Translations under genes and position numbers: made by a program
Shown here: in pieces, positions 1 to 5,991 of the stretch
Numbering within the stretch: position 1 is the first letter of the stretch
Layout of the letters: the number at the start of each line of letters is the position of its first letter
Assembly: GCA_019416065.1 (NCBI GenBank)
Contig: DXYB01000061.1
Coordinates: forward strand, 1 to 9,020
Direction of reading: 5' to 3'
Source: Acidaminococcus sp.
GTDB taxonomy: Bacteria > Bacillota > Negativicutes > Acidaminococcales > Acidaminococcaceae
DNA length: 9,020 nt
Notes under the pieces: generated by a model
Database searches by the model: none
Told to the model about the DNA's origin: nothing
What the model saw: only the letters and a program-made list of their open reading frames with translations

Positions 1-162
1 AAAGTGGCTCAAAAATTCATCAGCGAGTGGTTCACTTTTTCATTGACATTCACACAGGACCTACCGATTATCAACGAGCTATTGGGCAAAAAGACCTATT
101 ACAGCTGTTGTAAAGTAAATCCTGGTCCAATCGAGAATAAGTCAATCACAAAAGCTCCTTAG
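1..162 (+). pseudogene. 3' end of an unidentified reading frame, possibly a decayed transposase
   Basis: Frame 1 is open from the window edge to a TAG at 160-162 (53 codons), with no start codon visible inside it. I do not recognise the protein with confidence. Its C-terminal stretch reads VNPGPIENKSITKAP. The GPIE-N-K pattern resembles the conserved end of ISL3-type (DDE) transposases, where a GPIEG/N-N-K motif is followed by more residues, but here the frame stops soon after. That would fit a truncated insertion-sequence remnant. A random open frame of this length is not rare, so it may also be non-coding. The resemblance is an inference from memory of the family. Confidence 0.3.
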
Positions 163-252
163 TTCATTCGTTTTTTCTACCGAATTATGTGTTCAGCCGG
201 GGGAGTTAGTAGGGGAATCCAAGTTGTTGGCAACGACTATATAAAAATGAAA

Positions 253-289
253 GAAGAGGGAGGACGCCGGTATGACGACCTCCCTCTTC
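253..289 (+). promoter_or_regulatory. Strong hairpin just before the carbonic anhydrase ribosome binding site
   Basis: An 11-bp perfect inverted repeat (GAAGAGGGAGG at 253-263, CCTCCCTCTTC at 279-289) encloses a 15-base loop that can add two further pairs. It ends 8 bases before the AGGAGG ribosome binding site at 297-302. No T-tract follows, so it is not a standard intrinsic terminator. The 3' arm contains CCTCC, which could alternatively pair with GGAGG at 298-302 and mask the ribosome binding site. The hairpin could therefore act as an mRNA stabiliser, or as one of two competing structures that set translation. The structure is seen directly. The regulatory role is an inference. Confidence 0.5.
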
Positions 290-306
290 CAAGCACAGGA
301 GGCAAT

Positions 307-843
307 ATGAAAATTACAGCAGATAAAGCGCTCAGACGGCTAAAAGAAGGCAATCAACTGTATCGGATGAGCTGGAAGAATACCGGTGATGTGTCCCTTG
401 AAAAAGTGAGAGATACGGCAAAAAATGGGCAGCATCCCTATGCTGTAGTGATTGCCTGTTCGGATTCCCGTGTGACGCCGGAGCATATTTTTAATGCCGG
501 TATCGGGGAACTTTTCACTATCCGGGTAGCGGGAAATGTCATAGATCCCCATCAACTAGGGTCTATTGAGTATGCGGTCAGCCATCTGGGAACGCCCCTT
601 GTAGTAGTTCTGGGACATACCCATTGCGGCGCGGTAGATGCAGCTATGTGCGGTAGTTTTCACGGTTATATTACATCCATTACAGATAAGATACAGGTAG
701 CGATTCAGGGAGAGCGTGATGCATATAAAGCGTCATGCCTGAATGTGGAATCTACTGTTGAAGAAATTAAGAAATCACTTTCCTTGGAAGCGGTAAAGGG
801 TGCCATCTACGATATTAAAACCGGAGAAGTCATATGGCTTTGA
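307..843 (+). CDS. Beta-class carbonic anhydrase
   Basis: Cytoplasmic zinc enzyme of 178 residues that interconverts CO2 and bicarbonate, supplying bicarbonate for carboxylases or buffering pH. The hallmark motifs are intact. CSDSR at residues 51-55 gives the zinc ligand Cys51 and the Asp53-Arg55 dyad, and GHTHCGA at 103-109 gives the ligands His104 and Cys107. The length fits the short beta-CA group. There is no signal peptide or membrane segment. The start at 307 is chosen because a full AGGAGG (297-302) lies 4 bases upstream. The frame is open further back to an ATG at 187, but that extension would translate through the 253-289 hairpin and has no homologous look. The 3' end overlaps the next gene by 10 bases, so the two are probably translationally coupled. 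A TATATAAA stretch at 238-245 could be a -10 region, but I see no matching -35. Confidence 0.93.
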   Translation: MKITADKALRRLKEGNQLYRMSWKNTGDVSLEKVRDTAKNGQHPYAVVIACSDSRVTPEHIFNAGIGELFTIRVAGNVIDPHQLGSIEYAVSHLGTPLVVVLGHTHCGAVDAAMCGSFHGYITSITDKIQVAIQGERDAYKASCLNVESTVEEIKKSLSLEAVKGAIYDIKTGEVIWL

Positions 844-1592
844 CAAGTTTTCAATTGAAGATCATCGGTGTTATACTCATGGTGCTGGATCACATTCATG
901 AAATGTTCCCCTACGTGGAAGGGCTCACATGGATGAATATGCTGGGACGTATGGTAATGCCCATCTTCCTGTACCTTTGTGCAGAGAGCTTTCACTATAC
1001 AAGAGATCGTAAAAAATACGCCTTACGGCTTTATATGGCGGGCGTGCTCATGGCGGTGGCATCCCTGTATATCGGGACGATATGGCCTTTTCCCGATGCA
1101 CTGAATATCAACCTGATGAATAACGTGTTCATGACGATGTTTCTGTCCGTTGTGGTTATGCAAGGTATCACCTTTATCAGTAATAAATCCTTTCTTAGAG
1201 GCATCATGCTGCTGGGTTTGCCGATGCTGCCCATTGCAATTCTTCCCGCAGTACTTGGGCTTGGCAACCTGTTAATTACCAGATCGGTCATCTTCCTTCT
1301 GCCAAGCTACGTATCCGTAGAAGGAGGCTTTGGCGCAATCCTTCTGGCAACTTTATTCTATATATTCCGTGGTAAGAAAAAGTGGCAGATGCTTGTGCTG
1401 GTTGCCATGGCTTTTTTGAGTACAGGACTTAAAATTGACACTACCATGCTGCTTGAAAATTACCAATGGATGATGGTGTTTGCCATTATTCCACTCCTCA
1501 TGTATAACGGAAAAAAAGGAAAAGGATGGAAATACTTCTTTTATATTTTCTATCCTGCCCATATCTATATCCTGTATTTCTTATCGTATTGA
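834..1592 (+). CDS. TraX-family integral membrane protein
   Basis: A 252-residue polytopic inner-membrane protein with roughly seven or eight hydrophobic segments. It matches the TraX family: LKIIGVILMVLDHI near the N-terminus (Asp19-His20), LGRMVMPIFLYLCAESFHYTRDR at 37-59, and FYPAHIYIL near the C-terminus. The founding member, TraX of the F plasmid, is needed for N-acetylation of pilin. Chromosomal homologues in Firmicutes are common and presumed to be membrane acyltransferases, but their substrates are unknown. No conjugation genes are nearby, so a conjugative role is not supported here. The ATG at 834 lies inside the end of the carbonic anhydrase gene, with GGAGAAG at 823-829 as ribosome binding site, which implies coupled translation. 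The next gene begins 8 bases after the stop. Confidence 0.88.
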   Translation: MALTSFQLKIIGVILMVLDHIHEMFPYVEGLTWMNMLGRMVMPIFLYLCAESFHYTRDRKKYALRLYMAGVLMAVASLYIGTIWPFPDALNINLMNNVFMTMFLSVVVMQGITFISNKSFLRGIMLLGLPMLPIAILPAVLGLGNLLITRSVIFLLPSYVSVEGGFGAILLATLFYIFRGKKKWQMLVLVAMAFLSTGLKIDTTMLLENYQWMMVFAIIPLLMYNGKKGKGWKYFFYIFYPAHIYILYFLSY

Positions 1593-1600
1593 AGGTATAA

Positions 1601-2182
1601 ATGAAAAGTACTATGTTAGCACTGGTCATAGCGGCGTCCACGCTATCTGGAACTGCTTTTGCTATTGACGCAGATACCATCTTCACGCAGCCTGGCAGAT
1701 ACCGGGTAGTGGAGACAACCGATCAGGCCATGACCTTCGTGGATGCGCAGACACTTATGATTTCAGAGTCAAGGGATTACCCCAGCAGTGTGGGGAATAT
1801 TTCCGGGCGGTTCTATGTTATGGACACCATGAAAAATCCCACTGCCATTGATTTTCAGAAAAATGAATTGGTAACAGGCATCAGAGAATACGATGTGCAG
1901 CTCTTCGGAAACAAGCAAGCAGGGGACTTTAAGGTCACGAATGCTAAGCTAAAAAGAGCATTTGCTGCTGACGGAGAAAGTAGCGACAGTAAGCAGGGAT
2001 TTATCACCAAGTCCCCAAAGCAGCTGTTTACGAACCTTTCCATACTTGACAGATTTCGAATGAGGGGAAGCAGGGGAAGACGTACTGGAAATTTCAGAAA
2101 CCGCATAAACTCCAATAGGTTTACCTGCGATGATGAACAGTACTTCTGTGGAGAGTATCATGGCTTTGGAATGCACCGGTAG
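1601..2182 (+). CDS. Small secreted protein, probably frameshifted near its 3' end
   Basis: Unidentified exported protein. It begins with a short signal peptide ending ...SGTAFA (cleavage probably after residue 21). The mature part (about 30-120) follows the layout 'RYRVVETTDQ..TFVDAQTLMIS...EYDVQLFG', which resembles the surface-adhesin-E-like domain seen better in the minus-strand gene at 6598-7155. GAAGG at 1591-1595 serves as ribosome binding site, overlapping the traX-like stop. This is the third gene of the operon. After residue 150 the annotated frame becomes very Arg-rich with many AGA/AGG codons and no longer looks like the rest of the protein. The -1 frame from 2050 instead reads QISNEGKQGKTYWKFQKPHK and stops at 2116-2118, which would give a 172-residue product. 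A one-base loss near 2042-2053 is likely, either a real mutation or a sequence error. Confidence 0.7.
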   Translation: MKSTMLALVIAASTLSGTAFAIDADTIFTQPGRYRVVETTDQAMTFVDAQTLMISESRDYPSSVGNISGRFYVMDTMKNPTAIDFQKNELVTGIREYDVQLFGNKQAGDFKVTNAKLKRAFAADGESSDSKQGFITKSPKQLFTNLSILDRFRMRGSRGRRTGNFRNRINSNRFTCDDEQYFCGEYHGFGMHR

Positions 2183-2262
2183 ATGACGGTCCCTAAAGGT
2201 TAGTCAAGTAGATTTATCTTCAGGTGCCACGGAGTTTTTATTGCTTGGAAACGGTGAGACTA

Positions 2263-2271
2263 TGGTATAAT
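2263..2271 (+). promoter_or_regulatory. Extended -10 promoter for the lipoprotein-dehydrogenase operon
   Basis: TGG-TATAAT at 2263-2271 is a perfect extended -10 element. Candidate -35 sequences are poorly placed: TTGGAA at 2245-2250 has a 15-bp spacer, and TTGCTT at 2241-2246 has a 19-bp spacer. An extended -10 can compensate for a weak -35. The predicted transcript starts near 2278, about 50 bases before the lipoprotein start. The rest of the 2183-2329 gap holds nothing else I can identify, and no clear terminator for the upstream operon. Confidence 0.6.
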
Positions 2272-2329
2272 GAAATGCATAGGATTTATATACAGAAAAA
2301 AATAAGGATTTGCAATTGAAGGTGTCTAT

Positions 2330-3079
2330 ATGAGAAAAATTATGGTTCTGCTGATGGGTGTGGTGATACTTCTGGCTTTTGGCTGTGGACAGACATCCAA
2401 GGTAGAACGGATCCAGGTGGCATCCTATCCAAACTGGGTACAAGTCAAGGTAGGAACACAGGCTACATTTTCTGTACCACCGGATCTGACAGTGCAGACA
2501 GAATCTGATCGCAAAGCATTGCAAAATAATCCCCAATTGGATGTATTGGCCAAATATTGGGTGGAACAGGAAGCCAAAACAGCGACAGCCGAAGGCTGCG
2601 TGATTGTACAAAATGGGCAGATGGCACCAGTTCCTTGGGAGGATTCGGGACACTATGCGTGGGTAGAATTTAAAACCCTGCCGAGTACGGAAACCCTGCC
2701 TCGCTACGGACAGAATCTAGGCCTTACAGGGAGTGAAATCCAAGACTTTGGACAAATCACGCAAAAAACGTTAGAAACAACTGCCAATAAAGGAATCCCC
2801 GCCGGTTATACGATCCGATTTTCTAACTGGCAGCCTATGGAAAGCGTAATCGTTAACGGGGTGGAAACCCTCCACACGGCTTTTTCGGTGGATATCCTTT
2901 TGCATGGAAGCAGTAAAGGGGCCCTTCATGGAGAGCGTTGGACATTGTTTAACCGGGACCGGATTCACACCCTCACTGTGGTGTGGAATCAAAAGGACGA
3001 TGCGTATTGGCAACAATCTAATAGGAACTTGAAAAAAATTATTACGACCTTGGAAATTACACCTAGCGAGAAAAAATAA
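2330..3079 (+). CDS. Predicted lipoprotein of unknown function
   Basis: A 249-residue protein with a lipoprotein signal peptide: the Lys-Arg start MRK, a hydrophobic run, then LAFG-Cys19. This fits the permissive lipobox pattern (Leu -4, Ala -3, Phe -2, Gly -1). Cys19 would be lipidated and anchor the protein in a membrane. I do not recognise the mature domain. The C-terminal third has alternating beta-type hydrophobic strands (RWTLFNRDRIHTLTVVW, about 205-221) followed by a terminal helix (NRNLKKIITTLEI). This layout is reminiscent of PsbP/Mog1-like domains in bacterial lipoproteins, but that is only a weak inference. GAAGGTG at 2318-2324 is the ribosome binding site. Only 27 bp separate it from the dehydrogenase gene, with no terminator between, so the two are very likely co-transcribed. 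Confidence 0.8.
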   Translation: MRKIMVLLMGVVILLAFGCGQTSKVERIQVASYPNWVQVKVGTQATFSVPPDLTVQTESDRKALQNNPQLDVLAKYWVEQEAKTATAEGCVIVQNGQMAPVPWEDSGHYAWVEFKTLPSTETLPRYGQNLGLTGSEIQDFGQITQKTLETTANKGIPAGYTIRFSNWQPMESVIVNGVETLHTAFSVDILLHGSSKGALHGERWTLFNRDRIHTLTVVWNQKDDAYWQQSNRNLKKIITTLEITPSEKK

Positions 3080-3106
3080 AACAAGTAACAGAAAGGAGTT
3101 AGGGCA

Positions 3107-4027
3107 ATGGGAGCATTTCACAATATTGGCTTTATCGGAACGGGGATCATGGGAAAATCCATGTTGCGTAATTTGCAAAAAGCAGGGTTCACGATGCACT
3201 GCTATGCGCGGCACCCAGAAAAAGTGGCGGATTTGAAAGCAGAAGGCGTGGTCATTCACCCTTCTATTGCAGAGTTGGCAAAAACTTGTGATTGCATCAT
3301 TACCATTGTGGGCTTTCCTAAGGACGTGGAACAAGTATATTTGGACAAAGGGGCTCTTTTTGATAGCGCTAGAAACGGCACCTACCTGGTGGATATGACT
3401 ACCACCAGCCCCACCCTTGCTAAGCGGCTGTACCAAGAAGGAAAAAATAAGGGGCTCCATGTAATGGATGCCCCGGTAACCGGCGGGGATACAGGCGCTA
3501 AAAATGGTACTTTGTCCATTTTGGTAGGCGGGGATGCCGCAGATTACCAAGCGCTATTGCCAGTCTTTGAAGCCATGGGAACCAATATCAACCATATGGG
3601 CGATGCCGGGATGGGACAGCATGCCAAAATGGCCAATCAGATTATGATTGCCGGCGCGCTGTCCGGGGTCTGTGAAGCGTTTAGTTATGCCAAAGCCAAT
3701 GCCCTTGACTTGGAAAAATTACTTGCAGCAGTGAAAACAGGTGCAGCAGGCAGTGCCCAGCTTAATGCCTATGGAGAAAAAATGATCCAGGGTGATTTTG
3801 CCCCCGGATTTTTCGTAAAGCATTTTATTAAAGATATGCGCCTTGCCAACCAGGAAGCGGAACAAAAAGATCTCACTCTTCCGGTATTGCAGCAAGTGCT
3901 GGGAGAATATCTGACCCTTGAAGAGGAAGGACAGGGCAATGAAGGAACACAGGTGCTCCTGACCTATTATGACAAAAAAAGAGAAAAGCCCCAGTACGGA
4001 CTGTTTGATTCCGTACTGAAGCAGTAG
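3107..4027 (+). CDS. NAD(P)-dependent beta-hydroxyacid dehydrogenase (3-hydroxyisobutyrate dehydrogenase / tartronate semialdehyde reductase family)
   Basis: A 306-residue cytoplasmic oxidoreductase of the 3-hydroxyisobutyrate dehydrogenase family. The N-terminal Rossmann fold has the dinucleotide motif GFIGTGIMG (GxGxxG at 11-16). The substrate-binding motif DAPVTGG is at 121-127. The catalytic segment GMGQHAKMANQ carries Lys174 and Asn177, and a conserved Lys-Asp pair is at 242-243. Family members reduce or oxidise small beta-hydroxyacids such as tartronate semialdehyde/glycerate, 3-hydroxyisobutyrate or 4-hydroxybutyrate, or reduce succinic or glyoxylic semialdehyde. The sequence alone does not fix the substrate. 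The start is set by AAAGGAG at 3092-3098, 8 bases before the ATG. It forms an operon with the upstream lipoprotein gene and ends at an intrinsic terminator. It converges on an IclR-type regulator gene, which might control it, but its promoter lies far away at 2263. Confidence 0.9.
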   Translation: MGAFHNIGFIGTGIMGKSMLRNLQKAGFTMHCYARHPEKVADLKAEGVVIHPSIAELAKTCDCIITIVGFPKDVEQVYLDKGALFDSARNGTYLVDMTTTSPTLAKRLYQEGKNKGLHVMDAPVTGGDTGAKNGTLSILVGGDAADYQALLPVFEAMGTNINHMGDAGMGQHAKMANQIMIAGALSGVCEAFSYAKANALDLEKLLAAVKTGAAGSAQLNAYGEKMIQGDFAPGFFVKHFIKDMRLANQEAEQKDLTLPVLQQVLGEYLTLEEEGQGNEGTQVLLTYYDKKREKPQYGLFDSVLKQ

Positions 4028-4048
4028 AATTGTTGTGAGACTATTTTA

Positions 4049-4076
4049 GGGACGTCATTAGAGCGTCCCCTTTTTT
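4049..4076 (+). terminator. Intrinsic terminator after the dehydrogenase gene
   Basis: A 6-bp GC-rich stem (GGGACG at 4049-4054, CGTCCC at 4064-4069) with a 9-base loop is followed by C and six T residues (4071-4076), 21 bases after the stop codon. The T-run abuts the stop codon of the convergent regulator gene. Read on the minus strand the hairpin has no T-tract, so it should act in the plus direction only. Confidence 0.85.
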
Positions 4077-4827
4077 ATTCAGGCAGAAATTTCTCCTTTT
4101 GTTTCAAGCATTCCACAGTTTCTTTGAGCCCTTTGGAGAGCGTAGCGTAACCGATCGCCTGCAGTCGCTGCTCCGGGCCGGAAATGCTAAGAGCATAGGC
4201 CCGGCCTTTAATAGTTAGCGGCATGGCAATGGCAGCTACCCCTTCATCCACCTCCCCTACACTAACGGCATAGCCTTCCTGTAAAATTCGTAGAACTTGG
4301 TTCTTTAAAATCCGTCGCTTTGTCCGGTCTTGGAAAAGCGCTGCAATCAGCGCATCCCGCACTTCCGGAACTTGGGCGGCCAAAAGTGCTTTGCCGCTGG
4401 CTCCTTTTTCCAAGGGGACAATGTAGCCACGCTCCCCGGCGATGCCTAAACGGTGACGGCTTTTTGCCATATCGGCGCAGATTCCGGTTTTATCCAGCAA
4501 TACCGATAGGACCACCGTTTCATTGAAGCGATCCGCCAGACGACGCATTTCTTCGGCTAAAAGATCCCGGCTGGTATTATGAACGGATACTGCGGAAGCC
4601 ACCAGCAAAATTCCCGTTCCTAGTGCATACTGACCGGTTTGGGGAGATTGTTTAATCCAACCTACCTGCTGTAAAGTCCGCAATAAACGATAGATCGTGG
4701 TTTTATGTAGCTGGAGAGCACGGCTGATTTCGGTGAGACTTAAATATTCTTTCCGTTGCGCTGCATAAAGCTCTAACACTTTGGTGGCATGCAGAACGGA
4801 ATTAACAAGCGGCGTGGTATCTGGCAT
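4075..4827 (-). CDS. IclR-family transcriptional regulator
   Basis: A 250-residue DNA-binding regulator. The N-terminal winged helix-turn-helix spans about residues 8-70, with LSLTEISRALQLHKTTIYRLLRTL at 29-52 as the recognition unit. The C-terminal IclR effector-binding domain shows GYIVPLEKGASGKALLAA at 134-151 and GYAVSVGEVDEGVAAIAMPL at 185-204, both typical of the family. An ATG at 4857 would give 260 residues. However, the promoter's -10 (4866-4861) puts the transcript start near 4854, downstream of that ATG, and only the ATG at 4827 has a ribosome binding site (AGAAGGGA, 4844-4837). I therefore place the start at 4827. It is divergent from the ureohydrolase operon, the usual arrangement of an IclR regulator and its target. 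The ligand is unknown. Confidence 0.9.
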   Translation of the reverse strand: MPDTTPLVNSVLHATKVLELYAAQRKEYLSLTEISRALQLHKTTIYRLLRTLQQVGWIKQSPQTGQYALGTGILLVASAVSVHNTSRDLLAEEMRRLADRFNETVVLSVLLDKTGICADMAKSRHRLGIAGERGYIVPLEKGASGKALLAAQVPEVRDALIAALFQDRTKRRILKNQVLRILQEGYAVSVGEVDEGVAAIAMPLTIKGRAYALSISGPEQRLQAIGYATLSKGLKETVECLKQKEKFLPE

Positions 4828-4860
4828 GATGAAGCTTCCCTTCTCTTTGTTATGCATTTT

Positions 4861-4890
4861 ATTATAAAAGGGAGGCTATGAGATCGTCAA
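4861..4890 (-). promoter_or_regulatory. Promoter of the IclR-type regulator gene
   Basis: On the minus strand, a TTGACG -35 element (4890-4885) and a perfect TATAAT -10 element (4866-4861) are separated by 18 bp. The predicted start of transcription, near 4854, gives a leader of about 27 bases before the ATG at 4827. This also rules out the ATG at 4857 as the start codon for this transcript. Confidence 0.75.
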
Positions 4891-4904
4891 GAAAATTTGT
4901 TTCA

Positions 4905-4931
4905 TTATAGTGCACGAATTGCAATATTGTG
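4905..4931. promoter_or_regulatory. Candidate operator between the divergent promoters
   Basis: This stretch upstream of both -35 elements is rich in short palindromes: GTGCAC (4910-4915), ATTGCAAT (4918-4925) and CAATATTG (4922-4929). They sit within a loose dyad, CAC at 4913-4915 to GTG at 4929-4931, centred on 4922. TAGTGCA (4908-4914) recurs at 4982-4988, and TTATAGTG (4905-4912) recurs at 4995-5002 in the ureohydrolase leader. These would suit an IclR-family dimer or tetramer controlling both promoters. The palindromes are visible, but the assignment as an operator is an inference. Confidence 0.35.
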
Positions 4932-4941
4932 TCTAAATGCA

Positions 4942-4970
4942 TTGACCTAAATTCCTTCTCTTCCTATAAT
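4942..4970 (+). promoter_or_regulatory. Promoter of the ureohydrolase-transporter operon
   Basis: A TTGACC -35 element (4942-4947) and a perfect TATAAT -10 element (4965-4970) are separated by the optimal 17 bp. Transcription should start near 4977, giving a leader of about 40 bases. That is too short for a known riboswitch. Such a strong core promoter next to an IclR gene suggests repression as the control mode. Confidence 0.82.
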
Positions 4971-5017
4971 GGAGGCAGATGTAGTGCATCAAGTTTATAG
5001 TGTATAAGGAGTTCAAA

Positions 5018-5986
5018 ATGGATAATTTTAGCCTGCAAAGACCTTTGAATATGGCGCCTACGGGGATTGCAACCTTTGCAAAAACGGCGCTTGCCACCGA
5101 TATTTATCACCTGGATGCAGATATCGCTGTAATCGGTGCACCTTTTGACCTGGCCATTCAAGGCCGTACCGGCTGCCGCCTGGGGCCCCGGGGGATTCGT
5201 CTGGGCTCTACCCGTTTTAGCTACAAAAAAGGGGGAACCTATGATTCCGAACGGGACACATTGTATATGGACACGGATAAGTGGCGCGTGGTGGATTGCG
5301 GTGACGTGGATTATATTCCCGGGGATTTGACGGGTACTATGGCCAACTTGCGGGAAGCTACGAGAATTATACAAACCCAAGGAGCACTACCTGTTGTGTT
5401 GGGCGGCGATTGTGCCGTGGATTATCCTGTGCTCCAGGGCTTGGAAGGTGCTGGGCAATTTGATATCGTCCATATTGATGCGCACCTAGATTGGACGAAG
5501 CCACTGGACGGGCAAAAATATTTTAACGGGTCTCCTATGCGCAATGCGGCAATACTGCCGTATGTCGGGCGTATCCTGCATCTGGGTATTCGGGGAATTG
5601 GCAGCAGCGGGCCAGAGGATTTTGCAGAGGCGCGGGCCCATGGCGATGGGATTTATTCCGTAAAAGATGTGCGCAGCAAAGGTATTGCAGCGATACTGGA
5701 AGAATTTCAGCCCCAATCCCGGATTGTGCTGTGTTTTGATATTGATGCAATGGATGCTGTCTATGCACCTGCGACGGGGTCCCCTATGTTTGGTGGATTT
5801 ACCTATGATGACGCCGTAGAAATGCTCGAAGCGATTGCCAAAAAATCGGATTTAGTCGCTATGGTACTGACAGAAGTGGCTCCACCGTTTGACGATATAG
5901 GCGGGACGACAGGATATCTGGCAGCCCGTTTAATCTCTGATATGCTAGGCTTTGCCACGAAAGAAAAGGAAAAGAAAAGAGGCTGA
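5018..5986 (+). CDS. Agmatinase/arginase-family ureohydrolase with altered active-site residues
   Basis: A 322-residue cytoplasmic enzyme of the ureohydrolase fold, a binuclear Mn or Ni family that hydrolyses guanidino or amidino compounds, usually releasing urea. The start at 5018 has AAGGAG at 5006-5011. A GTG at 5000 is in frame but lacks support. Family motifs are present: IDAHLDW (Asp154, His156, Asp158), DIDAMD (Asp241, Asp243) and TEVAPPFDD (Glu286). Two usual residues differ. The GGDH ligand motif reads GGDCAV (Cys132 for His), and the 'HGTPFR' loop reads NGSPMR (Asn170 for His). Relatives that cleave agmatine or arginine normally keep both. Either the substrate or metal chemistry differs, or activity is lost. 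Intact length, a strong promoter and co-transcription with a transporter argue for a working enzyme. From memory, a Cys at this ligand position was reported for a hydroxyarginine hydrolase of D-cycloserine synthesis (DcsB), which needs checking. Confidence 0.85.
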   Translation: MDNFSLQRPLNMAPTGIATFAKTALATDIYHLDADIAVIGAPFDLAIQGRTGCRLGPRGIRLGSTRFSYKKGGTYDSERDTLYMDTDKWRVVDCGDVDYIPGDLTGTMANLREATRIIQTQGALPVVLGGDCAVDYPVLQGLEGAGQFDIVHIDAHLDWTKPLDGQKYFNGSPMRNAAILPYVGRILHLGIRGIGSSGPEDFAEARAHGDGIYSVKDVRSKGIAAILEEFQPQSRIVLCFDIDAMDAVYAPATGSPMFGGFTYDDAVEMLEAIAKKSDLVAMVLTEVAPPFDDIGGTTGYLAARLISDMLGFATKEKEKKRG

Positions 5987-5991
5987 GAACT

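Noticed and set aside
43..71. TTGACA (43-48) with GATTAT (66-71) at 17-bp spacing as a promoter for the carbonic anhydrase operon
   Set aside because: The -10 match is poor (4 of 6) and it lies about 235 bp from the gene, inside the possible coding remnant. It is possible but not supported.
187..306. N-terminal extension of the carbonic anhydrase from an ATG at 187
   Set aside because: It would translate through the 253-289 hairpin, has no family-like sequence, and the ATG at 307 has a perfect AGGAGG.
2771..3550. A 259-codon open frame on the minus strand
   Set aside because: It lies antisense across the lipoprotein and dehydrogenase genes, has no recognisable motifs, and is explained as a shadow of two well-supported genes.
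4828..4857. Upstream ATG of the IclR gene at 4857
   Set aside because: The predicted transcript start near 4854 is downstream of this codon and it has no ribosome binding site.
5000..5017. In-frame GTG start for the ureohydrolase at 5000
   Set aside because: No ribosome binding site precedes it, and the AAGGAG at 5006-5011 fits the ATG at 5018.
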